The notes beneath the pieces are model-generated. The model was given only the letters and a program-made list of their open reading frames with translations. It was not told where the DNA came from and made no database searches. Below, piece after piece: positions 44,499-52,512 of a stretch of 64,000 nucleotides of DNA. Every line of letters begins with the position of its first letter. Position 1 is the stretch's first letter. The position numbers and the translations under genes are program-made. Origin of the DNA: Humisphaera borealis (GTDB lineage Bacteria > Planctomycetota > Phycisphaerae > Tepidisphaerales > Tepidisphaeraceae); assembly GCF_015169395.1 (NCBI RefSeq), contig NZ_CP063458.1, positions 3,100,001 to 3,164,000 on the forward strand, written 5' to 3'.

Positions 44499-45383
44499 TC
44501 AAACCGCCAGGTGCCCCAGCGCCAGCAATCCGTAGTAGGTGTATTCGGCGTCGAGTTCTTCGTCTTCCCAGCTGCCCAGAAAGCCGCCGCGGGTGGTCCA
44601 AAGCGTGTCGACAAAATCGAGACAGCGTTCCCGGATCGGCTCCAGATCATGCTTCAGTCCCGACAAGGCGTGCAGCGCCGTTGCCGTGGACAGCAGGTCG
44701 GGGATGGGCGCATCGGGCGTCGCGAAGAACCCTCCCTGCTCGAAGTGCCTGGCCATCAACCATGCGCCGGCGGAAGGGTCGGGATGTTCGCCGAAGTGTC
44801 GGAGGAGCGTGACGGCGGCCGCGGTAGGCGGCGTCAGGCCGACGGGCAAGTCCCGCTGGTTGGCGTACCCGCCATCGGGCATCCGCAGGGCCCGGACACA
44901 ATCCAGCACGCGCGCCGGCGTAGGCATTTCCCGGGCCAGATCCTGATATGCCCCCAACGCCAGAAAGCTGTGGTAAACAGTGCCGATGTCATCGCCCGGC
45001 CGCGCGGCGTAGCCTCCGTCGGAGGTACGGCAGGCTTCGACACGCCGGAGAATTTCGTCCACGGTATCGGCCGCCGGCGGCTCGTCGCGGAACATCGCCC
45101 AGCAGCGGGCCAGGCAGCAGGCGTGGACGAAGTCGAGATTTTCGCCGCCGCCGAACGATCGCAGGTACTTTCGAAACGATGCCAGCGGCAGGTCGGCCCG
45201 CAACGCGAACAGGCCTTCGATCGCGAACACGCTGTAATAGAGATCGGACCGGCCGCCGCGATCGGCAAAGCCGCCGTCGGCATTCTGGGTGGATCGCAGA
45301 AACGCCGTGACGAGATCGACGGCGTCGCCGAGCACCTTGGGGGCCAGCCGCGCGACCTGGAGCATTTCGAGTCGAAAGGACAC
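44499..45383 (-). CDS. Prenyltransferase beta-subunit/terpene-cyclase-fold protein
   Basis: This 294-residue cytoplasmic protein consists of about five alpha-hairpin repeats with GG-(F/Y) signatures: FLRSTQNADGGFADRGG, VEACRTSDGGYAARPGDD, VRALRMPDGGYANQRD, FEQGGFFATPDAPIPD and LWTTRGGFLGSWEDEE. The D...C...H zinc ligands of protein prenyltransferase beta subunits are only partly evident, for instance D178- and H-type positions in late helices. Enzymatic prenyltransfer in a bacterium is therefore uncertain. No signal peptide is present. It is followed by a strong terminator, and the HExxH gene lies 31 bp upstream on the same strand. Confidence 0.8.
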   Translation of the reverse strand: MSFRLEMLQVARLAPKVLGDAVDLVTAFLRSTQNADGGFADRGGRSDLYYSVFAIEGLFALRADLPLASFRKYLRSFGGGENLDFVHACCLARCWAMFRDEPPAADTVDEILRRVEACRTSDGGYAARPGDDIGTVYHSFLALGAYQDLAREMPTPARVLDCVRALRMPDGGYANQRDLPVGLTPPTAAAVTLLRHFGEHPDPSAGAWLMARHFEQGGFFATPDAPIPDLLSTATALHALSGLKHDLEPIRERCLDFVDTLWTTRGGFLGSWEDEELDAEYTYYGLLALGHLAV

Positions 45384-45414
45384 GCCGCTGATTCTGGACC
45401 GAACCCCTCTGAGG

Positions 45415-45897
45415 TCAAGCCGCCGGCGAGGCCGCTTCAGGCGAGGCCGCCTCCGGCGGCGCGAACTGCATGAGCGACTCCGGCAGGTTCTTCACGCCAC
45501 GCCGCAGCGCCTTGCCGACGGCGTACCGCATCGAGAGGTCGAATCGCCGCAGGACGCGTTCATCGGGCTCGATGCCGAGTTCCCGCATCTTCTCGATCGC
45601 CCAGAGCCAGACGTGGTACTCCTCTTCGCACCGCCGCTTGTATCGCTGGAATCCGACCGCATGGTGCCCGACTTCGTGCAGGAAGATCGCCAAGCTGATC
45701 GGCGTTCGGGGCATGGGGGCTTCGATCCAGTTGATGGATCGCCCGCTTTCGTAATCCGTTCGCCAGGCACACCCGGACATGCTGCGCCGCCACCGTTTGA
45801 CGCGGACGGCGTACGACGTCTTCATGTGCTGTACGATGGGGGAAAAATCTGGCATACGACAACCGGGGCGCTCGGACTCTACGCCGTCTTCATCCAT
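45415..45897 (-). CDS. Small HExxH-containing protein
   Basis: This frame of up to 160 residues contains LAIFLHEVGHHAVGFQRYKR, a clear HExxH zinc-protease-type motif with an additional histidine, followed by EEYHVWLWAIEKMRELGI, in which a Glu or His could be a third ligand. The C-terminus is an Ala/Pro/Glu-rich tail (PEAASPEAASPAA). No signal peptide is seen. The start is uncertain: in-frame ATG codons at 45897, 45855 and 45825 are possible and none has a good ribosome-binding site. A genuine peptidase or a metal-binding protein is possible; no family is assigned. It precedes the terpene-cyclase-fold gene by 31 bp on the same strand. Confidence 0.65.
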   Translation of the reverse strand: MDEDGVESERPGCRMPDFSPIVQHMKTSYAVRVKRWRRSMSGCAWRTDYESGRSINWIEAPMPRTPISLAIFLHEVGHHAVGFQRYKRRCEEEYHVWLWAIEKMRELGIEPDERVLRRFDLSMRYAVGKALRRGVKNLPESLMQFAPPEAASPEAASPAA

Positions 45898-46352
45898 GAA
45901 AGACCGCTGACCGCAGAATCTTTGAACAGGTAACCCACGCAGGGTTCGACATTCCTATCGGCGTTGGAATGCCGCGGATTCGGCCCCGATTCGCACCCGA
46001 GCGGGCCAGACATTCGCGGACCCGCGCGTCCGGTAATCGCACGCCCATCAGCCGGGACCCGCCACGCCGACACCGTCGGGGAAGGCAGTCTCGCACAAAT
46101 AGGGTCGTTGCGTGTGCCGAGATTGTCTCATCCGGCGGTTCTCGGACCCCACCACCGGCGGGAACCCCATTCCGGCAGCTCCCCCCATCAAGTCCTGGAG
46201 CCAATTTTCTTCGCGTTGAACGCATGGACCCGTACAATTACGTCTCGTCTAAGACGAACGCTGCGGGCACGTTAACTGTCTACCGAGCTCAACGACCGTA
46301 AGCGGCGGAGCCCGTGGCGACTCGACGACACAGCGAAGCGAGGATCTGAAAC
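45898..46352. other. Divergent gap of about 455 bp, no gene
   Basis: This gap lies between the HExxH gene and the first lipoprotein gene. A weak promoter-like pair (TTCGCG, 17 bp, TACAAT) lies near 46205-46240 on the plus strand, and a tiny TCGTC-TAA-GACGA hairpin follows it. No gene is supported. Confidence 0.45.
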
Positions 46353-46994
46353 ATGGCGAAGGCAATCTTCCGATTTGGTTTGGCGATGGTCATTGGCACA
46401 GCAGCCGTTGGCTGCAAAGAAGAGCCAGTGGCGGTGACGAATCCGGCGACCAACCCGGTGGCGGCATCGACGCAGCCGGCCGCGGCTCCCGCCGCCCCGA
46501 CCGCAGGACCGGCAACCCTGCCGACTTCGACCGATGCCGCCCCCGCCTCGGGCTCCGGCAATGACGGGCTCTTTACCCTTCCTCCGAGCAAAGGCCCCGC
46601 CGCTCACGCGTTCAAGCAGGTCACGCTGCTTCGCTCGGGTGTCAGTGGCGACCTGGAGATGCAACTCACCGGCGACGGCATCTACCGCGTTCGCGACCAT
46701 GGCCACGGCCAGAGCTACTCCGGCAGCGGCAAACTCGAAGAAGCACAGATCGCCGAATGGGCAACGCTCATGAAGGACTGGGAGTCGTTGAAGGACTCCT
46801 ACGTCCCCACGCCCGCCCCCGACAATGCCGACAAGGTCGACATCATGTATGGCGGCAAAAAGGTGTCGTTCAGCACTGCCGGCAAAGAAAACCCCGCCGT
46901 GGTGTCGGAAGTGTATAAGCGGCTGCTGGCCCTGAACGAACAGAGCAAGAAAGAATCCGGCGCGGTCGGGACATCGGGACAAGGCGAGAAGTAG
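46353..46994 (+). CDS. Hypothetical lipoprotein
   Basis: This 213-residue protein has a lipoprotein signal, MAKAIFRFGLAMVIGTAAVGC, with the lipobox cysteine at residue 21. A 40-residue Ala/Pro/Thr linker follows, then a compact domain (KQVTLLRSGVSGDLEMQLTG, IYRVRDHGHGQSYSGSG, KKVSFSTAGKENPAVVSEVY) that looks like a small all-beta domain and is not assigned to a family. A GAGG site is about nine bases upstream. It heads a run of three same-strand envelope genes (46.3-48.8 kb) separated by short gaps. Confidence 0.8.
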   Translation: MAKAIFRFGLAMVIGTAAVGCKEEPVAVTNPATNPVAASTQPAAAPAAPTAGPATLPTSTDAAPASGSGNDGLFTLPPSKGPAAHAFKQVTLLRSGVSGDLEMQLTGDGIYRVRDHGHGQSYSGSGKLEEAQIAEWATLMKDWESLKDSYVPTPAPDNADKVDIMYGGKKVSFSTAGKENPAVVSEVYKRLLALNEQSKKESGAVGTSGQGEK

Positions 46995-47031
46995 TCTCGC
47001 TTCACAGGCGGCACGGGTAGACTGTGCGCGT

Positions 47032-47649
47032 ATGCGCACAGTCCTTCTTTCTCTGACCTTCCTCGCGGCCACATCCTGCGCGCCGTCCAAACCGTCGGCC
47101 GTGCCACCGGGTCAGCGACCGGCGACGCGCGGCGTGGTTCCATTGACCAAGCCGGTTCTGCCGCCGTTAACCCAGCCGGCGTACAGCCTGTCGAACTTCG
47201 CCGAGCAGGCGCTGCCGGCGCAGCAGGCCTTTGCCTCGGTCACGCGCCAGACCACGCTTCGCGAAGTCCGGCGGACAATCGATGGCGCCATGAAGGCGCT
47301 CTCGAAGGATCAGGGCCTGGGCCAGCACATCATCGGTCCGTCGATGTTGATCTACACCGGTATGTCCGGGAGCCTCGACGAGGTATTCACCCTGGAAGTC
47401 GGCTTCCCGGTCCGGCCCGATTACCAGCCGGCCGAAGGCGTCCAGGTCCGCCCGCTACCGGCGATGAAGTGTCTTTCGGTGGACTTCGTCGGGTCCATGC
47501 GATCAATCGACAAAGCCTACGACAAGCTCATTCCGGCGGCGCAGGCGCGCAAGCTTAAGCGCACCGGCGAAGTCCGCGAGATTTACTACCGATGGAACGG
47601 GCACGATTCGGAAGAGAACCAACTGCTGGTTGCGGTTGGTGTCGAGTGA
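47032..47649 (+). CDS. Lipoprotein with GyrI-like effector-binding domain
   Basis: This 205-residue protein has a lipobox (LTFLAATSC, cysteine near residue 16), a Pro-rich linker, and a domain of about 150 residues resembling GyrI-like/AraC effector-binding (SRPBCC/SOUL-type) proteins. Pattern elements are DEVFTLEVGFPVRPDYQPAEG, VQVRPLPAMKCLSVDFVGSM and REIYYRWNGHDSEEN. Such domains bind small hydrophobic ligands; as a lipoprotein it would do so in the periplasm. It begins 37 bp after the preceding lipoprotein gene and is probably in the same transcript. Confidence 0.75.
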   Translation: MRTVLLSLTFLAATSCAPSKPSAVPPGQRPATRGVVPLTKPVLPPLTQPAYSLSNFAEQALPAQQAFASVTRQTTLREVRRTIDGAMKALSKDQGLGQHIIGPSMLIYTGMSGSLDEVFTLEVGFPVRPDYQPAEGVQVRPLPAMKCLSVDFVGSMRSIDKAYDKLIPAAQARKLKRTGEVREIYYRWNGHDSEENQLLVAVGVE

Positions 47650-47728
47650 ACGGACCGATGGCCCGGCTTTGAACGTTGCCCGGGGCGCGACTACCCCATC
47701 ACCCCACCCAGTCACTACAATTCCCCGC

Positions 47729-48841
47729 ATGCCCGAGGGGACGACCACCATCCGCTGCCCGTACTGCGGGTATCCGTATCCAATGTCGAAGTTGCAGCTC
47801 GATGTCTATATCGGCCGCAGCATGGGGTGCATGAATTGCGGCAAGTCGTTCCCGGTCGTCGCCCCGCCCCCGCCGCCACCTCCGCAGGATGATCTTCTTC
47901 AGGCCGGTTCGGAACTGGTCGAGGCCAGGCGTCAGGCGGCAATCGCCGCGGGTGAGTCGGCGGCGCTCCCGCCAGAAGTCGACATCGGCCGGTCCCCCGC
48001 CGCAGCAACTCAGGAGGTTTCAGCTCCCGGGGGTTTGCTCGCCGTGCTGCCAATTGCGGCGGGTGCTCTGTTCATGGCCCTCGCGGCGGTCGCCGCCGTT
48101 ATCGGCTACTCCGGCAGTTCCGACAACGCGATCAAGGCCGTCTCCCGAAGTCAGACGCCGATGACCCTGCTCTGGATCTCTTATATCGTCGCGGCGGTCG
48201 GGCTGGTGGCTGGATCGATCCATCTCGCGCGAACCAGGGGCCTTCGACGCCAACCAGGACGCCGCGTGCGGCTCGGCGTCGCGGCGACCGGCACCATCGT
48301 CTGCCTGACGGAGTTCGTTCTGGCATCGCTTCTGGCACTGATGGTGCTTCCGAGGCTCAATGAAGGACTGGCGGAAGTCCACCGCGCCGCCTGTCAGACG
48401 AATCTACAGACCATCGGCTACGCGCTGATCGCCAGCGCCAGCGACCGGTCCGACGGCCGGTTCCCCGACTCGCTCGGCGACCTGATCGGCACCGGGGGGC
48501 TGCAGGCGGACGTCGTCGTCTGCCCGTCGGGCGGGCACGCGGCCGCACCAATCGACCTGCCGCAAGCCGAGAAAGCCAGGCTCGTCGCCGCCGGCCAACA
48601 CCTGACGTATGTCTATCTTGGGAAAGGGCTGGCCATGCGATCGGCCGGAGGCAGACGCGTCAGCACGCACACCGTGCTGGCGTATGAACCCCCAGGCCTG
48701 CACGGCGACCCCGAGGGGTTCCACGTTCTCTTCGCCGACGGCGCAGTCGTCTTCGCCACGAAGGAACGAGCGACCAAACTGATCGCGGAGCTCAAAGCCG
48801 GTCAGAACCCACCGCCAACGGCGCAGGCGGTCAAGCCTTAA
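47729..48841 (+). CDS. Membrane protein with N-terminal zinc ribbon and pseudopilin-like C-terminus
   Basis: This 370-residue protein combines unusual parts. A zinc ribbon (C10/C13 in RCPYCGYPYPMS and C34/C37 in MGCMNCGKSF) opens it, followed by a Pro-rich linker and three hydrophobic segments (LLAVLPIAAGALFMALAAVA; LLWISYIVAAVGLVAGSI; VCLTEFVLASLLALMVLPRL). A C-terminal domain resembles planctomycete DUF1559/H-X9-DG pseudopilins (AACQTNLQTIGYALIASA, then HVLFADGAVVFATK). In those pseudopilins the hydrophobic helix before AACQxNL is the pilin N-terminus; here it is the third membrane segment. Cytoplasmic ribbon and periplasmic pilin-like domain is the likely topology. The start at 47729 removes a repeat-poor upstream extension. 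Confidence 0.78.
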   Translation: MPEGTTTIRCPYCGYPYPMSKLQLDVYIGRSMGCMNCGKSFPVVAPPPPPPPQDDLLQAGSELVEARRQAAIAAGESAALPPEVDIGRSPAAATQEVSAPGGLLAVLPIAAGALFMALAAVAAVIGYSGSSDNAIKAVSRSQTPMTLLWISYIVAAVGLVAGSIHLARTRGLRRQPGRRVRLGVAATGTIVCLTEFVLASLLALMVLPRLNEGLAEVHRAACQTNLQTIGYALIASASDRSDGRFPDSLGDLIGTGGLQADVVVCPSGGHAAAPIDLPQAEKARLVAAGQHLTYVYLGKGLAMRSAGGRRVSTHTVLAYEPPGLHGDPEGFHVLFADGAVVFATKERATKLIAELKAGQNPPPTAQAVKP

Positions 48842-48863
48842 CGCACGGGGACGGCATCCTTGC

Positions 48864-48948
48864 GTGGCATGGGCAAGCGTAGTCGCTTGCCCGTGAGATC
48901 GCCGTCCGACGTTTGCCACGGGCAAGCGACTACGCTTGCCCATGCCAC
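48864..48948. repeat. Long hairpin repeat, GGTGGCATGGGCAA family, second copy
   Basis: Arms of 32 nt, 48864-48895 and 48917-48948, are perfect inverted copies around a 21-nt loop. The sequence (GTGGCATGGGCAAGCGTAG, CTTGCCCGTG) is closely related to the hairpin at 8025-8116. It lies in the gap between the convergent zinc-ribbon/pseudopilin gene and lptB. A decayed relative starts near 52150. Confidence 0.92.
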
Positions 48949-48963
48949 CCACAACGCGCCGTG

Positions 48964-49731
48964 CTAGGTAGTCATGCCGTGCGTCGGATTCGGGTGGTCG
49001 AACTCGTCGCCGCGGAATGTGTTACCCAGGTACGCACTGCGAACGCCGGGATCGTTGATCACTTCTCGTGGCGTTCCTTCGAAGTGAACGCGGCCTTCGT
49101 CGATGATGAGTGCCCGGTCCACCACCCGCAGCGTGAATGCGACGTCGTGGTCGGTGATCAGCACCGTCTTGCGGAACTCGTCTTTCAGCCGGCGGACCTC
49201 ACGGCTGAGTTCTTCCTTGGCGATCGGGTCGACGCCCGCGAACGGCTCGTCGAGCAGGATGAGCATCGGATCGGTCACCAGCGCCCGGGCGATCTCCATC
49301 TTGCGGCGTTCGCCGCCGGAGAGCGTATTGGCGAGCTGGTTTTTCTGCCGCACCAGGCCGTACTGCGAGAGCAGGCGGTCGGCGACACGACGGCGCTCCA
49401 GCGAACTCATCCGCAGCGTCTCCAGGATCGCCATCAGGTTCTGCCAGACGGTCAGTCGGCGGAAGTCGCTGCGTTCCTGCGACAGGTAGCCGATGCCCAG
49501 CCGAGCCCGCTTGTACATGGGCATGTGCGTGATGTTGTGCCCGTCGAACGAGACGGCCCCGCTGTCGGGCGACACCATCCCCAAGATCATCCGAAAGGTG
49601 GTCGTTTTTCCAGCCCCGTTGCGCCCCAGCAGCCCGACCACCTCCTGGCGATGAAGGCCGAAGCTGACCTCATCGACGACGCGGCGGTCGTTGTAAATCT
49701 TAACGAGTTGGGTGGTTTCCAGCAGATTCAT
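48964..49731 (-). CDS. lptB: LPS export ABC transporter ATP-binding protein
   Basis: This 255-residue ABC ATPase is of the LptB type. It has Walker A GLLGRNGAGKTTTFRMILG, a Q-loop in GIGYLSQERSDFRRLTVWQN (the SQE-S-F-RLT pattern is diagnostic of LptB), signature LSGGERRKMEIARAL, Walker B MLILLDEPFAGVDPIA, and the H-loop VLITDHDV. LptB powers lipopolysaccharide extraction from the inner membrane with LptF, LptG and LptC, none of which is nearby. Its presence supports a diderm envelope. No clear ribosome-binding site; the start is fixed by homology. Confidence 0.94.
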   Translation of the reverse strand: MNLLETTQLVKIYNDRRVVDEVSFGLHRQEVVGLLGRNGAGKTTTFRMILGMVSPDSGAVSFDGHNITHMPMYKRARLGIGYLSQERSDFRRLTVWQNLMAILETLRMSSLERRRVADRLLSQYGLVRQKNQLANTLSGGERRKMEIARALVTDPMLILLDEPFAGVDPIAKEELSREVRRLKDEFRKTVLITDHDVAFTLRVVDRALIIDEGRVHFEGTPREVINDPGVRSAYLGNTFRGDEFDHPNPTHGMTT

Positions 49732-50371
49732 GAAATGAGGCGTTACGTCCTGACGCCAATTGCCTTCCCAGCCCGGCGCATCCGTGCCGAAGGCGAACGA
49801 CGAGCCAGTCGCCGGGCATCTTGCGGAGATGGCCCGCCGAAATCAAGCGCGCGCTTCATCGCCTCGACTGTGGATAACCTGTGTGGGATTCGCCACGATT
49901 TCCACCGACGGCTCTCCATAACTTATGTCGAGCGCAAAGATTAAGGATTCCTCATCCGGGAAAACTGACGAGCGATCGACGGCAGTGTGACGAAGTCGGT
50001 TTTAAGAATCTTACGATCAAGAGTTTATGTCATTCTATTTTGTTGCTGCGTCCGCGCGGCTTGGTGGCGTGATTGTGTCCCCTCTGTAGGCCTCGGAAGG
50101 TCTCTGAAAATGCGCCGCTTGCGCGGTTGACATCCGGCATGTGGATAAACGGTGGTCAACCCGTCTGGTGGAATCCACTTTCTTTTTTTGCGTTCTGTGA
50201 GCCAAACGATATTCTTCCGTGCTGTTTTGTTGCGTCCTCTGGCATCGGGAACGCAGTCCGTTCGGGAAGGGCTCGGCGGGAATGACGGTGCCGCAGTACG
50301 GCGGACGGGTTCGACTCATATCTCCACGGGCGCGCGAGCTCGTCACGCCTCGTCCGAAAGGAGTGGCTCTT
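49732..50371. other. Long leader region of the cold-shock gene (about 640 bp)
   Basis: This divergent gap lies between lptB and the cold-shock gene. It is less G+C-rich than usual, with a TTTCTTTTTTT run near 50180. It contains a TTGACA at 50127 that lacks a properly spaced -10. The AAGGAG ribosome-binding site lies at 50357-50362. A long structured leader is expected for a cold-shock gene, but no motif was confirmed. No other gene is supported. Confidence 0.55.
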
Positions 50372-50590
50372 ATGGCCACAGGAAAGGTCAAGTGGTTTAA
50401 CGACCAAAAGGGTTTCGGGTTCATCACCGCTGATGGCTCGAGCAAGGACGTCTTCGTTCACCATTCGGTGATCGAGGGCACCGGGTTCAAGACCCTGCAG
50501 GAAAACGAGACGGTGGAGTACGACTTCGAAGACGGACCCAAGGGCATGAAAGCCACCAAGGTTCGCCGCGTCGAAGTCGTCGCGAAGTAA
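50372..50590 (+). CDS. Cold-shock domain protein
   Basis: This 72-residue CspA-family protein is a single OB-fold. It carries RNP1-like KGFGFIT (in VKWFNDQKGFGFITADG) and RNP2-like DVFVHHSVI, then the family C-terminus with EDGPKGMKATKVRRVE. It binds single-stranded RNA/DNA and acts as an RNA chaperone. AAGGAG lies nine bases upstream and fixes the start; longer in-frame starts back to 50219 are not needed. It is monocistronic and ends at a strong terminator. Confidence 0.95.
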   Translation: MATGKVKWFNDQKGFGFITADGSSKDVFVHHSVIEGTGFKTLQENETVEYDFEDGPKGMKATKVRRVEVVAK

Positions 50591-50620
50591 CAACTCGCGG
50601 CCGTTTCAGAACCAACCAAT

Positions 50621-50648
50621 ACCCACCGGCGTCATGACGCCGGTGGGT
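50621..50648 (+). terminator. Rho-independent terminator after the cold-shock gene
   Basis: ACCCACCGGCGTCA and its exact inverse make a 14-bp perfect palindrome, followed by TTTGTCGTTTGTC. It lies 30 bp past the cold-shock stop and borders the first 7-bp tandem array. Confidence 0.88.
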
Positions 50649-50657
50649 TTGTCGTTT

Positions 50658-50790
50658 GTCACTGGTCACTGGTCACTGGTCACTGGTCACTGGTCACTGG
50701 TCACTGGTCACTGGTCACTGGTCACTGGTCACTGGTCACTGGTCACTGGTCACTGGTCACTGACAACTGACAACTGACAACTGACAACTG
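50658..50790. repeat. 7-bp tandem arrays: GTCACTG x15 then ACAACTG x4
   Basis: GTCACTG is repeated 15 times without error (50658-50762), followed directly by four copies of ACAACTG (50763-50790). The two units have equal length and share their ends, suggesting a composite array made by slippage and recombination. The array begins 10 bp past the cold-shock terminator. Confidence 0.95.
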
Positions 50791-50820
50791 ACCGACGACA
50801 ATATGATCCGCTCGCTCGGC

Positions 50821-50890
50821 GTGACAAGTGACAAGTGACAAGTGACAAGTGACAAGTGACAAGTGACAAGTGACAAGTGACAAGTGACAA
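50821..50890. repeat. 7-bp tandem array: GTGACAA x10
   Basis: Ten perfect copies of GTGACAA end 7 bp before the ATG of the glycosyltransferase gene at 50898. The unit is close to the inverse of the GTCACTG array 30 bp upstream, so the two arrays could pair as a large imperfect hairpin. The array takes the place where a ribosome-binding site would be expected, and no Shine-Dalgarno sequence is visible. Confidence 0.95.
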
Positions 50891-50897
50891 ACTACCC

Positions 50898-52142
50898 ATG
50901 CACATCCTTCTCCTTCCCGTCGGCAGCCATGGCGACGTCCATCCTGCGGTCGGGCTCGGCCTTCGCCTTCAGGCACGCGGGCACCGGGTCACTGTTATCA
51001 CCAACGGCCACTTCGAATCGCTCGTCCGCGACGCGGGGCTCGCGTTCATCGCCACCAGCACCTCCGAGCAGTACCTACAGACCATCAGCGATCCCGACAT
51101 CTGGCACCCCAAACGGGCATTCTTCGCCGTCGCACGCTCCCTGATGGACCTGGCCCGGCCCACCTACGACATCCTGGCCGAACTTCATGCAGAGCAGCCC
51201 GGTCAGTTACTGGCCATCGGGACGAGCCTGGCCCTGGCCGGTCGACTGGCGCAGGAAAAGCTCGGGCTGCCTTTCGTTTCCATGCACCTGTCGCCGGCCC
51301 TCTTCCAGAGCGTCTACGAAACGCCCCGCCTGCCCGGCGGACCTTCCATCAACTGGGCCCCAAGGTGGCTGAAGCGAATTCTGTTCCTCGTCGCCAACGG
51401 AATGATCGACCGGGCGATCTGCCCGGGGCTCAACACCTTCCGCGCCGAGTTGTCGTTGCCGCCGATCAAAGGCGTGCTCAAGCATTGGTGGCATTCGCCG
51501 ACGCTGGTCCTGGCAATGTTTCCCGACTGGTACTGCGCGGTGCAGCCCGACTGGCCGCCCCATACCCACGCGGTCGGTTTTCCAATGTACGACGAAAAGG
51601 GGGTGACCCCGCTGCCGGCGGCGCTGGCGGCGTTTCTCTCGGCCGGCCCGGCACCGGTCGCGTTTACACCGGGGTCGGCGATGTTCCACGCCGATGAGTT
51701 CTTCGCCACTTCCGCCGAGGCGTGCAGACTTGCCGGTCTTCGAGGCGTCCTGTTGACGCGCAAACGCGAACAGGTGCCCAAATCCCTCCCGCCGGGCGTG
51801 ATTCATATCGATTACGCCCCGTTCAGCGAACTACTCCCGCGCTGTGCGGCGCTCGTTCACCATGGCGGGATCGGCACATCGGCGCAGGCCCTGGCGGCGG
51901 GTGTGCCGCAGCTGGTGCAACCATTCGCCCACGACCAACCTGACAACGCCGAACGCCTCGAAAAGATCGGCGTCGCCCGGACCGTCAACCCCAGGCACTA
52001 TAAGCCGCCGTACGTCGCCTGCGTGCTGACGGAGCTGACGACATCGAGAGACATAAGGGAGAGTTGCCGCCAGGCCGCCGACCGCATGCGCGGCGCCGAC
52101 GCGATTGGCACGGCGTGCTCGCTCATCGAGGGCTTGCTGTAA
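50898..52142 (+). CDS. UGT/MGT-type glycosyltransferase
   Basis: This 414-residue GT-B glycosyltransferase (GT1/GT28-type) starts MHILLLPVGSHGDVHPAVGL, the classical glycine-rich N-terminal loop. The C-terminal donor-binding motif is PRCAALVHHGGIGTSAQALA followed by GVPQLVQPFAHDQPDNAERL. Relatives transfer sugars from UDP- or dTDP-sugars to lipids, sterols or antibiotics. No signal peptide is present; a hydrophobic patch (RILFLVANGMI) may associate with the membrane. The start is preceded by a 7-bp repeat array rather than a ribosome-binding site. It is alone on this strand. Confidence 0.9.
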   Translation: MHILLLPVGSHGDVHPAVGLGLRLQARGHRVTVITNGHFESLVRDAGLAFIATSTSEQYLQTISDPDIWHPKRAFFAVARSLMDLARPTYDILAELHAEQPGQLLAIGTSLALAGRLAQEKLGLPFVSMHLSPALFQSVYETPRLPGGPSINWAPRWLKRILFLVANGMIDRAICPGLNTFRAELSLPPIKGVLKHWWHSPTLVLAMFPDWYCAVQPDWPPHTHAVGFPMYDEKGVTPLPAALAAFLSAGPAPVAFTPGSAMFHADEFFATSAEACRLAGLRGVLLTRKREQVPKSLPPGVIHIDYAPFSELLPRCAALVHHGGIGTSAQALAAGVPQLVQPFAHDQPDNAERLEKIGVARTVNPRHYKPPYVACVLTELTTSRDIRESCRQAADRMRGADAIGTACSLIEGLL

Positions 52143-52512
52143 CCGAGGGGGTGCATGAGCAAGCGTAGTTGTTTGCCCAAGTCGGTCGATCCGATGTTCG
52201 ACGCGGGCAACGGAGTCGTTGGTTACGCCGAGTCCTTCGCGACGCCGGCTGCGCCACACCGAGGTGATGAAAGTAACCCCGGCACGAACAGGCCCGAAGG
52301 GCCGAGATCCTATAGCCCGGGGCAACGCCCCGGGTTTGGTGGGCGGATGGCGTAAGGCCTGAAAGGCCGGGATACCGGAGGGCGTATCACGGCCCTTCAG
52401 GCCTTGAGCGATCGCTGCCAATTGTCCCAGGGCGCTGCCCTGGGCTATGGAATCACGGCCCGTTGGGCCTGCACATCTGCGTCACTTCGTCTCTTCGTGT
52501 CTCCCTCGAACA
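52143..52512. other. Repeat-filled gap of about 370 bp
   Basis: This convergent gap lies between the glycosyltransferase and alcohol dehydrogenase genes. A decayed copy of the GGTGGCATGGGCAA-family hairpin lies at about 52150-52215 (CATGAGCAAGCGTAGTTGTT). A large imperfect inverted repeat follows (52291-52469). A CTTCGTCTCTTCGTGTC tract ends near 52500. No gene is supported. Confidence 0.7.
52291..52469. repeat. Large imperfect inverted repeat with nested palindromes
   Basis: Left arm 52291-52379 and right arm 52382-52469 are inverted copies of one unit of about 88 bp, clearly diverged. Each contains three smaller palindromes in order: a GGCCCGAAGGGCC-type, a CCCGGGGCAACGCCCCGGG-type and a GGCCTGAAAGGCC-type hairpin. 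The layout indicates head-to-head insertion of two copies of a mobile-like palindromic element or a folded-RNA element. Confidence 0.82.

Noticed and set aside
50658-50890. Tandem arrays as a CRISPR array
   Set aside because: The units are 7 bp without spacers and no cas genes are near. They are simple sequence repeats.
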